The notes below the pieces were generated by a model. That model was given only the letters and a program-made list of their open reading frames with translations, had not been told where the DNA came from and searched no databases. This document shows, piece after piece, positions 27,146-36,286 of a stretch of 45,349 nt of DNA. The stretch covers positions 1 to 45,349 of the forward strand of contig JAJJLU010003617.1 in assembly GCA_023807065.1 (NCBI GenBank), given 5' to 3'. Source of the stretch: Isotricha intestinalis. Lineage: Eukaryota; Ciliophora; Litostomatea; Vestibuliferida; Isotrichidae. Position numbers and translations under genes: made by a program. Position 1 is the stretch's first letter; each line of letters starts with the position of its first letter.

Positions 27146-29512
27146 TTATGTTAAATTTTCCATAACTAAAAATTTTTGTGTTTCATTTAAAACTCCAATG
27201 CCTTCTTCAATAAAATATTCAGATTTTTCTTTTTCATATTTTTTATTTTCATTAGGAAGATTAATAACATAATATAAGCATCTCATAATGAAATTTTCTT
27301 TAACAAGCATATGTTTAATAGAATTTTCAAATTCTCTATTAAAATAATAACCTTGCATTTCAACTCCAATACATCCCATAATAATTTTATAATAATTAAG
27401 TAAAAAATCATTTTGTAAAATAGTACCAGTAACAGTTAAAAAAGCACCTTCATGAATATTAGTTTTAACCATATTTTTTAATTTATCATAATTAATATTA
27501 CCTAAATTATTAGAAACGACATCATGAGTTTTATCTAAAAATTGTTTTGTACTAATCATTAAATCACCTTTTTTACCAATTAAACCACCACATTTACCTA
27601 AAATATTCATTGAACGAATTTTCTTACCTAACATCATTATTATTGGTTTTATTATATCATGACTTTGACTTCCAAATGTATTTCCAATATGTATTATTAT
27701 ATGATTTTTACTTGATGCTTTTAATTTAAATCCTAATTTTTCTGATAAAAGACCATTTTCACATAATTTATTCACATTTATTATTATAAATGTTACACTT
27801 GTTCCATATGTTTTTTCATATGTTTCTATTCCATATTTTAAATTAAATTCTATCATTTCTTTTCTTTTATCTTCGTTGTTTTTATAATAATAATATGAAT
27901 ATGCTATTAATTTATCTGTTTCTGAAAGAAATTTCTTCGTTTTTAATATTATTTTCTTTTCTTTACACCATTTTAATATTTCTTCTTGATTTAAATATAA
28001 ATGAGGTGAAATTGAATTTAGAAAATTTTTTCTGCTTCCTTGATAAATATCAACTATTAAATCATCTAATTGAGAAATCCATAAATTTGTTCCTAAACTT
28101 TTTTTAATAGCTCTATATAAACTTTGAGTCCATAATTCAACAGGATCTTTATCTGTTAAAAATGATTTTTTAATAGAAATTGAAATATCTTGGAAATTTA
28201 AACACAAATGAATTAATTTTGAAGATAATGTATCTCCAAAAATTTCATTTAATATATCTATTTTATCTTGAGGGAATTTTACTCCATTTTTATTTAAAAT
28301 TCCAATTGTATTTTCAAAATGTTTTGACTCTTCTAATTCTTTAATTAAAATAGGAGAATAAATTAATTTTCTTATTTTTCCAGATTCAATTAAATAAATA
28401 CACATATTACAAATAAAATCTAAAACATCAGTTTCCATTTCTCTCATAACAATTAATAACTTTCCATTTAAATATTTATAAATAAATCTATTTCTAATTT
28501 TACTATTCATTAAATTTTTTCTTGGAATCAAATCTTCAACTAAATCTTTATTTAAATGAGTAATTCTAGGAAATTTATTAACTAAAACATAAACATAATT
28601 TTCAAAAATATTTTCAGGTAATCTTTTTAAAGAATAGAGAAATGCATTAATATCAATTTTATCAGAATTAGCACCAGGATGAATAATAGGAAAAGTAGAT
28701 TTATATAATTGAATTAATTTTTTTTTATCAATAGAACCTTTATTAATAGAAGATAAAACATAATCTCTAAAAATATTAATATCATCTAAAACTTTATCTT
28801 TATATCTTACATTTCTAGAAATATAAGTTGCAAATTGAGAAAAAGGATGAATTAAATTTAAAAAATCTTTTTTTGAAATTATTCCTAAAACTGAATCTTT
28901 ATTAACAATAACAGTAGAAATTCTTTTATTAAAAATTGCACCATCATAACCAAATAAAGTAATTTCATTAATTAAATCTACAAAATTTTGTTTATTATTA
29001 TAAATATGAATTTCTCCTTCTAACAGAATATAACAATTAAATTCTAAATCTTCTTGTAAATCTGGTATTCCTGAATATAAAAGACTTTTTTCTGGAAATT
29101 TCTTTATCATTATTTTTTCTTGTAAAAATTTTCTTTGTTCTGTATCTAAATAAAAAAGAGGAAAAACTGATTCAAAAGAATCTGATAATATTTCAAAATA
29201 TTTTGGATTTATTATTTCTTCTAATCTTAAATTTCCTGTTGATAAACGAGAAAATGAATTTTTAAAATTTCCTGAATTATTTAAATATGCTGTTTCAGTT
29301 TCTAATACATTTTTTTTGTCTTCTTCTAAATCTTTATTAACATTTGTTGGTTTAACATCTAATTCTAAATCAAAGTCATCACTTGATGAGTAAAATTCAT
29401 CTTCATCATTCAAAGGAATATTATTATCTTCTAAAATTATTTTTTTCTCGTTTGTTGAACGACTTAAAGATATTTTCTCTTGTTCTTCATCTTCTTCTTC
29501 AAAAGAACTCAT
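27146..29512 (-). CDS. cNMP-binding-like domain fused to nucleoside phosphorylase-like domain
   Basis: A 788-residue protein. Residues 1-100 are acidic and disordered. Residues about 115-225 resemble a cyclic-nucleotide-binding (CAP_ED) beta-roll: YILLEGEIHIYNN fits the 'y-x-I-x-x-G-x-v-x-v' strand pair, and FGYDGAIFNKRISTVIV fits the phosphate-binding cassette. That cassette keeps the Arg (in KRIST) but lacks the usual FGE glutamate. Residues about 235-540 are a helical region I do not recognise. Residues about 600-735 resemble the PNP/UDP phosphorylase fold: GKCGGLIGKKGDLMIS (~643) for the central glycine motif, and GCIGVEMQGYYF (~715) for the 'E-M-E' substrate-binding motif. This suggests a soluble nucleoside or nucleotide-cleaving enzyme, or a sensor derived from one, under nucleotide control. 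Each domain call rests on motifs only. Confidence 0.65.
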   Translation of the reverse strand: MSSFEEEDEEQEKISLSRSTNEKKIILEDNNIPLNDEDEFYSSSDDFDLELDVKPTNVNKDLEEDKKNVLETETAYLNNSGNFKNSFSRLSTGNLRLEEIINPKYFEILSDSFESVFPLFYLDTEQRKFLQEKIMIKKFPEKSLLYSGIPDLQEDLEFNCYILLEGEIHIYNNKQNFVDLINEITLFGYDGAIFNKRISTVIVNKDSVLGIISKKDFLNLIHPFSQFATYISRNVRYKDKVLDDINIFRDYVLSSINKGSIDKKKLIQLYKSTFPIIHPGANSDKIDINAFLYSLKRLPENIFENYVYVLVNKFPRITHLNKDLVEDLIPRKNLMNSKIRNRFIYKYLNGKLLIVMREMETDVLDFICNMCIYLIESGKIRKLIYSPILIKELEESKHFENTIGILNKNGVKFPQDKIDILNEIFGDTLSSKLIHLCLNFQDISISIKKSFLTDKDPVELWTQSLYRAIKKSLGTNLWISQLDDLIVDIYQGSRKNFLNSISPHLYLNQEEILKWCKEKKIILKTKKFLSETDKLIAYSYYYYKNNEDKRKEMIEFNLKYGIETYEKTYGTSVTFIIINVNKLCENGLLSEKLGFKLKASSKNHIIIHIGNTFGSQSHDIIKPIIMMLGKKIRSMNILGKCGGLIGKKGDLMISTKQFLDKTHDVVSNNLGNINYDKLKNMVKTNIHEGAFLTVTGTILQNDFLLNYYKIIMGCIGVEMQGYYFNREFENSIKHMLVKENFIMRCLYYVINLPNENKKYEKEKSEYFIEEGIGVLNETQKFLVMENLT

Positions 29513-29615
29513 TTATATTTTTTTAAATTTATGATTATATTATTTTTTAATTAAAAATTAGAGAAGTTAATTAAAAAGTAAAAGAAAAATCTAATATTAA
29601 TATAAAAATATTTCT

Positions 29616-30248
29616 CTAATTTTGAATAAGTGAATTTAAAAAATCTAAAATTTTATTTTTTGCTTCTTCAGAAATTCCACTAACAGGCAAAATAATATCT
29701 TCATTATAATTATTGTCAATAACTTTTAAATCATAATCATATTCACTATTTTTCTGAGTCGCACTAAAATATTTAATATCATTAACATTAAAATAACTAT
29801 GAGAAGCACAATACAAACAATAACAAGAATTATTTCCTTTTCTCTTAATAATAATCTGATTATCTTTTTTATAAATATATACTCTTGAAATCATATATCT
29901 AGGACATTTTGTATTTTGTAAAATAAAAGCAATTACAAAAATAGGAAAAAAAAGAATCATTATTAAAATTATTACTATCCAAAACAAACATTTTGGTTGA
30001 TCATCAAATGAACTAAAAATTTCAATTTCATTGTTATTATATTGAATTGAATATGGAGTTTTAATTGGAAATTTTTCTGTGTCTGGATTTATATTATCTG
30101 TTGATGATAATTTTGGATTACTTGATTCAATTTTTATATTTGATAAATCATCTTCTTTTATTAATGAACCAAAAGCTATATAATCATTTTCTTTATTTAA
30201 ATTTGGGTTTTCATCTGTTAATGTTGTTGGATTTTCTTCATTATTCAT
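29616..30248 (-). CDS. small membrane protein, unknown
   Basis: A 210-residue protein. The N-terminal ~80 residues are acidic and Asn/Ser-rich. A long hydrophobic stretch at about 89-115 (LFWIVIILIMILFFPIFVIAF) can form one long or two re-entrant membrane segments. The C-terminal ~95 residues contain a Cys/Tyr patch (NSCYCLYCASHSY, about 147-159) and alternating strands (IYKKDNQIIIKRK). The strands after the hydrophobic hairpin suggest a PH-like cytosolic domain anchored to a membrane, which is only a guess. There is no signal peptide, so the N-terminus is probably cytosolic. It lies 103 bases upstream of the cNMP-like gene on the same strand. Confidence 0.7.
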   Translation of the reverse strand: MNNEENPTTLTDENPNLNKENDYIAFGSLIKEDDLSNIKIESSNPKLSSTDNINPDTEKFPIKTPYSIQYNNNEIEIFSSFDDQPKCLFWIVIILIMILFFPIFVIAFILQNTKCPRYMISRVYIYKKDNQIIIKRKGNNSCYCLYCASHSYFNVNDIKYFSATQKNSEYDYDLKVIDNNYNEDIILPVSGISEEAKNKILDFLNSLIQN

Positions 30249-30432
30249 TTTAAATAATAAAAAAAAAGAAAGATAAAAATATATATAAAAAAATATTTAT
30301 TTAGTATTTTAAAAATTTACTATTATAAAATATATATCCCTTAACAAGTTAACCATATTTTTAATAACAAAAATAAAATGATTAAGTTTTTTTTATGTTA
30401 AGCAATCATTTAAGAAATAAAAAATTCCTATA

Positions 30433-30447
30433 ATATATATATATATA
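30433..30447. repeat. (AT)n microsatellite
   Basis: Fifteen bases of strict A/T alternation in the 3' spacer just after the PUF gene. It is unremarkable. Confidence 0.6.
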
Positions 30448-30452
30448 AATCA

Positions 30453-31553
30453 TTATTTAGTTTTTTTACAATTTTTGATTTGAGAATTTGAATTCATTAA
30501 AATTGAATTCATTAATTTATTTATAACAAAAATTCCGTATTTATCTTGAATTAATTGATAATATATTCCTTTTTTCATTAATAAATTAAAAAAGTTTATT
30601 TTTTCTTTAATATTCATTAATTTTATATAAGTTTCACATATATGTGAAGCGAAAGAGTCAGAAGCTAAATAATGAAAATTTTTTTCTATTGAATTTTTAA
30701 GTATAAAAAGATCATTTAAATTCCAATAAATTTCTAAAATGTATTGAATAAGATAATTTCCATATTGATCAATAGAAATTTTCAAAAAATTCTCACAAAT
30801 ATTTTTAAATACTCTTTGTAAGTAAAATTTACTTTTAATTGAATAAATAAATTTTTTTAATATACATACACCATACATATCAAAAGCTAAAATACATATA
30901 TCATCAATAATTAAATTATTTAAATTACTTCTAATTTCTTCAGGAATAAACATTACAATTTTTTGTAATACAAAAGAACCATTAGAATTTAAAGCTAATT
31001 GTAATAAATCATTTCTATTATTAAAATTAGAAACAATTAAATTCATTTCTTCAAAAGTTTTTGAACATTCAATTAATTTTTGAATAGGATGAGTAGCATA
31101 ATTATGTAAACTCAATTCAATAAATTTATCTTTTATTTCATTTAATATTAGAATTCTTTCTTTACTATTACATATTTTAAATAAATCATTACAAAAATAA
31201 TTTCCATTTCTATCCATCATACATTCACTAAAAGAATTTTTTAGTTCTTCAATTAATTTTTCAATTTCAAAATCACTCATTTCTCTTATTTTACTTTGAA
31301 ATTTTATTCCACTTTTTTGATTTGAAAGATATGAAAAAATCTCTTTTTTTGAATAAATATTTATTGATGATATATTATTATTGTTCATATTTAAATTTGA
31401 TGTTTCATTGGTTTTTGAATTTTCAAAAAGTAATTTAAATTTCGAAAAAGAAATTGGAGATTTTATAGTATTTGATTCATTGTTTAATGATATTTCGTCT
31501 ATTAAATTTCCTAATAATATTTTTTCCATTGTTTCTGGATAAGTTAATGACAT
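30453..31553 (-). CDS. Pumilio/PUF RNA-binding protein
   Basis: A 366-residue protein with eight PUF repeats at the expected ~36-residue spacing: around residues 76-88, 113-125, 148-160, 188-200, 224-236, 261-273, 297-309 and 336-348. The five-residue RNA-recognition cores read GIKFQ, NYFCN, THPIQ, SFVLQ, VCILK, NYLIQ, SHICE and IFVIN. Repeats 6 (N-Y-x-x-Q, for U) and 7 (S-x-x-x-E, for G) are canonical. Repeats 5 and 8, which normally read A and the first U of UGUA, are not. PUF proteins bind 3' untranslated regions and repress or localise mRNA. The ~70-residue N-terminal extension is short and Ser/Asn-rich. This is a compact PUF domain protein without the long tails of metazoan Pumilio. Confidence 0.9.
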   Translation of the reverse strand: MSLTYPETMEKILLGNLIDEISLNNESNTIKSPISFSKFKLLFENSKTNETSNLNMNNNNISSINIYSKKEIFSYLSNQKSGIKFQSKIREMSDFEIEKLIEELKNSFSECMMDRNGNYFCNDLFKICNSKERILILNEIKDKFIELSLHNYATHPIQKLIECSKTFEEMNLIVSNFNNRNDLLQLALNSNGSFVLQKIVMFIPEEIRSNLNNLIIDDICILAFDMYGVCILKKFIYSIKSKFYLQRVFKNICENFLKISIDQYGNYLIQYILEIYWNLNDLFILKNSIEKNFHYLASDSFASHICETYIKLMNIKEKINFFNLLMKKGIYYQLIQDKYGIFVINKLMNSILMNSNSQIKNCKKTK

Positions 31554-31649
31554 TCTTTTCTTTTTTAAGAAGAAGGTTTTTGTTAATTATATGTTTATTA
31601 TTATTATTTTAAGATCATTATTTAAATTATTTAACTATTATACTTTTTA

Positions 31650-31683
31650 TTTTATTATTTTGATTATTTTATTATTTTGATTA
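31650..31683. repeat. 17-bp tandem duplication
   Basis: Two perfect copies of TTTTATTATTTTGATTA in the gap 31554-32160 upstream of the PUF gene. Besides this and the remnant at 32022-32132, the gap is featureless A/T spacer. Confidence 0.7.
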
Positions 31684-32021
31684 TCAAAAAATTATTTTTT
31701 ATTATGTTATTAATATTCATATTTTTATTATTATTTATACGTTTTATGTATAATATTTTTTAATAAATATTTAAATTATATATTTTATTGAAGTTTATTA
31801 AATAAATGTTTATATAATGATGTAATATAACTAAATTTATATAATTATATTCTATTCAAATTTTATAAAACAAAAAATTAAATAGTTAATAAAATTAATT
31901 CTAATATTTACTTTTAATATAATTTAAAAAAATAAAGATACTTACTTAAATAAGATATAGTTAAAAAAATGTTTTTCTGTACAAAAATATTAATTGTATA
32001 ATATTTATATTTAAATAATTA

Positions 32022-32132
32022 TTAAATTATATAAATATTTAATAAAGATAAGATTTTCATCATTAATATTTTTTTGTTCTTCAATTCTTTTTCATTCAGA
32101 AAAATATTATCTTTTATTTCATAATTTATTGA
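32022..32132 (-). pseudogene. reading-frame remnant just after the NDR kinase
   Basis: On the minus strand a frame open since 32168 passes over the kinase stop and reads SINYEIKDNIFLNEKELKNK and then KILMMKILSLLNIYII to TAA at 32022-32024. Its GAA/GAT-rich codons look like coding sequence. A single-base change of frame in the last codons of the kinase would add this tail. It may be a lost C-terminal extension or an unrelated remnant. Confidence 0.3.
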
Positions 32133-32160
32133 AGAGCGATTAAAATGATTAATTATTTTA

Positions 32161-33978
32161 TTATTTATTCATTAATATTACTTTATGACTATTACTATAA
32201 CCATTATTTCCTAAATGCATTCTTTGTCTAATTAAAGGAATAGGAGATTTTTTCTTTTTATCTGATGAATTATTAAATTTAATAATTTTGTTTTTTGGAA
32301 AATTAATATATTTCAAATAAATAATTTTATTAGGTGAAGGTGAAAATCTAAGAGTATTCAAATTTTTTTTTTGTTTAATAATTCCTTTATTATATATAGT
32401 CCTACAAGGACTATTATAATTAATATTTCTTTTTAAATTTTTTTTTTTTTCATTATCACAATTAATAACAATTCTCTTTGTTTGAATAATATTGAATTTA
32501 CTATTTCTACTACTGTTATTTTCCGATTCATTTTTTTTAATTTTAAATTTTTTAAAAATCCCTTTATCATTTAAATTAATATCAGTTTGACTATAATTAA
32601 TTTCTCCAGAAAAAGATTTATTTCTTTTTAAATTAATTTCTTTAATAATATTATTAAATTCTTCTTTTAAAGTTAATTCTTCATCAAAAGAACTTTTATA
32701 AGTATAACCAATAAAATTAGCATTTTTTCTAAGAGTAATTTCATTAGGATAAAAAGGTTCTTCATAATTAAATTCTTCAAAATATTTACAATCATAATCA
32801 CATTTTAAATTAGGAATAAAAGGTGGTTTTAATTTAAAAATATTATCCCAATCAAAATCTTTAAAAAAAGAATGTTTTTTAATTTCATCAGGGCCATTTT
32901 TTCCTAATCTAACATTATTATTATTAATTAATTTTCTGATTAAATCTTCAGCTTCAAAGGAAATTTTAATTTTTTTAGGAAAAACAAGAAATTTTTCCCA
33001 ATTTAAAACTTTATAACAAACTTCATTAGTTTCTTTTGAACAAAAAGGAGCATAACCATATAGCATTTCAAAAAAAATAACTCCAACACTCCACCAATCA
33101 ATTTCTTTACCATAGCCTTTTTTATTTAAAACTTCAGGAGCAACATAATAAGCAGTTCCAACACAAGAATAATTTTTCTCATGTTTTAATTCTTCTTTTT
33201 TTTCTTCTAAAAGTTTATTATTTTTAACATAACTATTATCTTTATTTATATAATATAATTCATCTGAAACTTTCGTTAAACCAAAATCACTTAATTTAAT
33301 ATGTCCGTTATTAGAAATTAAAATATTATCAGGTTTAATATCTCTATGAATACAATTTAATTTATGTAAAGATTCAATTGCTAAAATAATTTCAGCAACA
33401 TAAAATTTAGCTTCTTCTTCACTTAAAATATCTTTTCTGATTAATAAACCCATTAAATCTCCTCCTCCTAAAAATTCCATTACTAAATATAAATAATTTC
33501 CTTCTTGAAAACTTTCTTTCAATTCTACAATCCAAGGATTTTTTACTTTTGACATAAATAATTGTTCATTTCTTATATGAATTAATTGATTTTTTAATTC
33601 TATTTTTTCTTTATTTATTTTCTTTATCGCTACTATTTTATTACTCTTTATTTCTTTACATATATGTACTTCTCCAAATGCTCCTCTTCCTATTATTGAT
33701 AATGATTTATAATTATATATTGTTTGCTTTACAAATTTTTTTTTTAAACTTTTTTTTAATTCTCTTTTATATAGTTTCTCTTTTATTTTCTCTTTCTCTG
33801 ATTCTGGTATTTTTAATTCTCTTATTTTACTTATTATATCATTAAATTCTAAGTTATTTATAGTTTTTAAATTGTATTTTTGTTCTATATAATTTTTTGT
33901 TATTGTTACTTTCTCATATGTTTTTTGAGTTATTGTATTTGAGGAAAGAAGCTCTTCTAATCTTTTATCATTTTCCAT
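32161..33978 (-). CDS. NDR/LATS-family AGC protein kinase
   Basis: A 605-residue protein. The N-terminal helical region (about 17-85: YEKVTITKNYIEQKYN, then a basic KKSLKKKFVKQ) corresponds to the Mob1-binding region of NDR kinases. The kinase domain covers about 90-375: IGRGAFGEV (96-104), VAIK with Lys119, HRDIKPDN (211-218, catalytic Asp213), DFG (231-233) and APE (280-282). A 30-residue basic and acidic insert precedes the T-loop SCVGTAYYVAPE, as in the NDR family, with phosphosite Ser271. The C-terminal hydrophobic motif FIGYTY (422-427) carries the second phosphosite, Thr426. The C-terminal 180 residues are basic and low-complexity. It should be activated by Mob1 and a Ste20-type kinase and act in cell division, morphogenesis or basal-body control. 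All catalytic residues are intact. Confidence 0.93.
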   Translation of the reverse strand: MENDKRLEELLSSNTITQKTYEKVTITKNYIEQKYNLKTINNLEFNDIISKIRELKIPESEKEKIKEKLYKRELKKSLKKKFVKQTIYNYKSLSIIGRGAFGEVHICKEIKSNKIVAIKKINKEKIELKNQLIHIRNEQLFMSKVKNPWIVELKESFQEGNYLYLVMEFLGGGDLMGLLIRKDILSEEEAKFYVAEIILAIESLHKLNCIHRDIKPDNILISNNGHIKLSDFGLTKVSDELYYINKDNSYVKNNKLLEEKKEELKHEKNYSCVGTAYYVAPEVLNKKGYGKEIDWWSVGVIFFEMLYGYAPFCSKETNEVCYKVLNWEKFLVFPKKIKISFEAEDLIRKLINNNNVRLGKNGPDEIKKHSFFKDFDWDNIFKLKPPFIPNLKCDYDCKYFEEFNYEEPFYPNEITLRKNANFIGYTYKSSFDEELTLKEEFNNIIKEINLKRNKSFSGEINYSQTDINLNDKGIFKKFKIKKNESENNSSRNSKFNIIQTKRIVINCDNEKKKNLKRNINYNSPCRTIYNKGIIKQKKNLNTLRFSPSPNKIIYLKYINFPKNKIIKFNNSSDKKKKSPIPLIRQRMHLGNNGYSNSHKVILMNK

Positions 33979-34160
33979 TTTTTTATTTATATTTTATTTT
34001 TTTTAACACTATTTTATATATTTTAAAAGACATTTGAGGCTTTTTATTTAATTAGTTATTTTTTTTTGGGTTTAAAGTAAATTATTTCAAATTTACTATT
34101 TAAAGAAATATGATAAATTAGTTATTTTTATTTAAATAAAATACAAAAATTATTATTATA

Positions 34161-34952
34161 ATGGAAGAGATTATTCAAAATCCAATAATAATTAAATTCC
34201 TTGAAAAATACGATGAAAGAGATTGGAATGAAATAATATTAAAATTATGTTTAATTTCTTTAGGATATTTAAATTCAAACTATCCAAAAGAAATATATTC
34301 ATTTAATGAATTAGATGAAATATTATTGAATTTTCAAAATATAAACACTCAAATTCCATCTCCAACTCAATTAACAATACCAAACATTATGGGAAATTCA
34401 ATGAAAATATCAACTAAACAAAATTACGATGAAAATTATGACCCAAATAATAGAACACCATATTTTAAAACAAATGAAGAAAATCCTTTAATTAATAAAA
34501 ATATTAATATAAATAATAGAAATTATCCTTCTCAAAGTATTGAAAATAGTGTGAATAATAACATAAATGATAATATAAATAATGATATAGATAATAATTA
34601 TATTGAGAATATAAAAGACAATTCGAATGATGATATGAATAATAATTATATTAATGATAATGAAAAAGATCCATTAAATAATCCAGAATATGAAAATATT
34701 GGAAATTCAAACGATGAAACATCTCCTTCATTAGAATATTTAAGTCAAAGTAATGAATATACTTTTCCTGATCCTTGTTATAAAATATATTATTGTAATA
34801 TTTGTTGTTGTAATCCTTGTTGTTGTAAAAGAATTTATTATAATTCAAATATCAATACAAGTAATAATTATCAAAGTAATTATAATATATCTTCTTCTGA
34901 ATTAAATAACAATCGTTATTCAATTAGAAAACCTTGTCCTGATTGTCATTAA
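34161..34952 (+). CDS. unknown protein with C-terminal cysteine cluster
   Basis: A 263-residue protein. Residues 1-60 form a compact helical domain (EIIQNPIIIKFLEKYDERDW, then NEIILKLCLISLGYL). Its 'F-L-x-K-Y-x-x-R-D-W' core looks like a conserved short module, which I have only seen in uncharacterised protist proteins. Residues ~100-200 are Asn/Asp/Tyr low complexity. Near residues 206-222 is a dense cysteine cluster, CNICCCNPCCCK, and the protein ends in CPDCH. Together these could bind zinc or iron-sulfur, or be palmitoylated to hold the protein on a membrane. There is no signal peptide. It diverges from the NDR kinase gene with 182 bases between starts, so the two may share a promoter region. 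The function is unknown. Confidence 0.7.
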   Translation: MEEIIQNPIIIKFLEKYDERDWNEIILKLCLISLGYLNSNYPKEIYSFNELDEILLNFQNINTQIPSPTQLTIPNIMGNSMKISTKQNYDENYDPNNRTPYFKTNEENPLINKNININNRNYPSQSIENSVNNNINDNINNDIDNNYIENIKDNSNDDMNNNYINDNEKDPLNNPEYENIGNSNDETSPSLEYLSQSNEYTFPDPCYKIYYCNICCCNPCCCKRIYYNSNINTSNNYQSNYNISSSELNNNRYSIRKPCPDCH

Positions 34953-35221
34953 AAGTTTATGTTATATATTTTTTATTTAATTTATTTTTTTTTGAGGAAA
35001 ATATTGAAAATAATAATAATATTATAAAAAATTAACATAATTCAAATTATAATATAACTTTAATTATAATATATTTAGTTTCTTTTAAAAGAAATATTCA
35101 TTCTTCTCTATTATAATCTTTAGTACAAAATTTTCTCTTTAAAAATATTATTTTTCCCAACAAAGAATTATTATTCGTTTTTTTGATTATTTATTTTAAT
35201 AATATATTTTTAACATAATAT

Positions 35222-36211
35222 TTAATTTAATCTTTCATTTAATATTTTTTGTTTTTCTAAATCAATAACACTCATAATTTCCTTTTTATTTAAAGTATTT
35301 CTATTTGGATATTTTTTAAACAGTGTTTTCTTGATATAAGGGCTAATGAAAATTTTTTCTTCTTCTAGAAAACCAGTATTAACAACAGCTCCTTCCATTA
35401 AAGCATGTATTAAATTTTGACGAAGAGAAAAATTAGGATTAATTTTGTTTATAAAATTACTTTTGACAAAATTACTTAAATTACATAAATAATTATTTTT
35501 ATAAAAGCATTCATCTTTAATACCATAAAAATTAATAAATTCTTTTAAATATTTAAAATTATTTTTTGAATCTAAAGTAATGAGAGCTCTTAATTTTAAT
35601 AATTCTTCATTAAATTTAATAAATCTATTATATTCACTATGATTAGCATATTTATTTTTATAATGTAAAGGCATATTTATACAAATTGGAATATTATTTA
35701 TAACTTTTTTATTTATTAAACAAGGAATATATTTATTTACTAAACAATTATTTTTTATTATATTATTATTTTTATTTGTATCTAATTTATTAAATAAGTT
35801 TGTTGTGTCGTTTATTTTATTTGATAAAGAACTTGATAAACTTTTTTTGTGTGTTTTTATTTCATTCGATAATAATATTTTTTTTTCTATTTTATTTAAG
35901 CAGTTTTTTATTTCTATTTTTTTTACATTTTTTTTCTTTATGTTTAATGATGAATTTAAACTTTCATTTTTATTATTTTTATCACTAGATGACAATTCTC
36001 TTTTTGGAAAAAAATTAGTTGAAATATTTATTAGTATAACTGAATTACTTTTTTTTTTGGAATTTTCATTCTTTTTTTTTTCAGAAACAATTTCTTTATA
36101 AATATAATTTTTTAAAAGACGTATTTTTGAATTTTTCATTGAATTTATTCCTGGTAAAACCGTATTTTTTTTTGCTTTATTATTAATATTTATAGAAATA
36201 GTAGTTAACAT
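35222..36211 (-). CDS. unknown protein with a folded C-terminal half
   Basis: A 329-residue protein I do not recognise. Residues 1-160 are Lys/Asn/Ser-rich and probably disordered. The C-terminal half is less biased: YNRFIKFNEELLKLRALITL (about 193-212), then FKYLKEFINFYGIKDECF (about 218-235). After that come LRQNLIHALMEGAVVNTGFL and a segment with ISPYIKKTLFKKYPNR. It reads as a helical domain that could be conserved. There is no signal or membrane segment. It is followed on the same strand by a coiled-coil gene lying 75 bases upstream. No function can be given. Confidence 0.7.
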   Translation of the reverse strand: MLTTISININNKAKKNTVLPGINSMKNSKIRLLKNYIYKEIVSEKKKNENSKKKSNSVILINISTNFFPKRELSSSDKNNKNESLNSSLNIKKKNVKKIEIKNCLNKIEKKILLSNEIKTHKKSLSSSLSNKINDTTNLFNKLDTNKNNNIIKNNCLVNKYIPCLINKKVINNIPICINMPLHYKNKYANHSEYNRFIKFNEELLKLRALITLDSKNNFKYLKEFINFYGIKDECFYKNNYLCNLSNFVKSNFINKINPNFSLRQNLIHALMEGAVVNTGFLEEEKIFISPYIKKTLFKKYPNRNTLNKKEIMSVIDLEKQKILNERLN

Positions 36212-36286
36212 TTTTTTCTATTTATTTATAAAAATAAAAATTTTTTAATTACAAAATTAATTTAATTATAATTTATTATTTTTTAA

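Noticed and set aside
34651..34848. Minus-strand frame opposite the Cys cluster
   Set aside because: Asn/Tyr-rich shadow with no start context or similarity.
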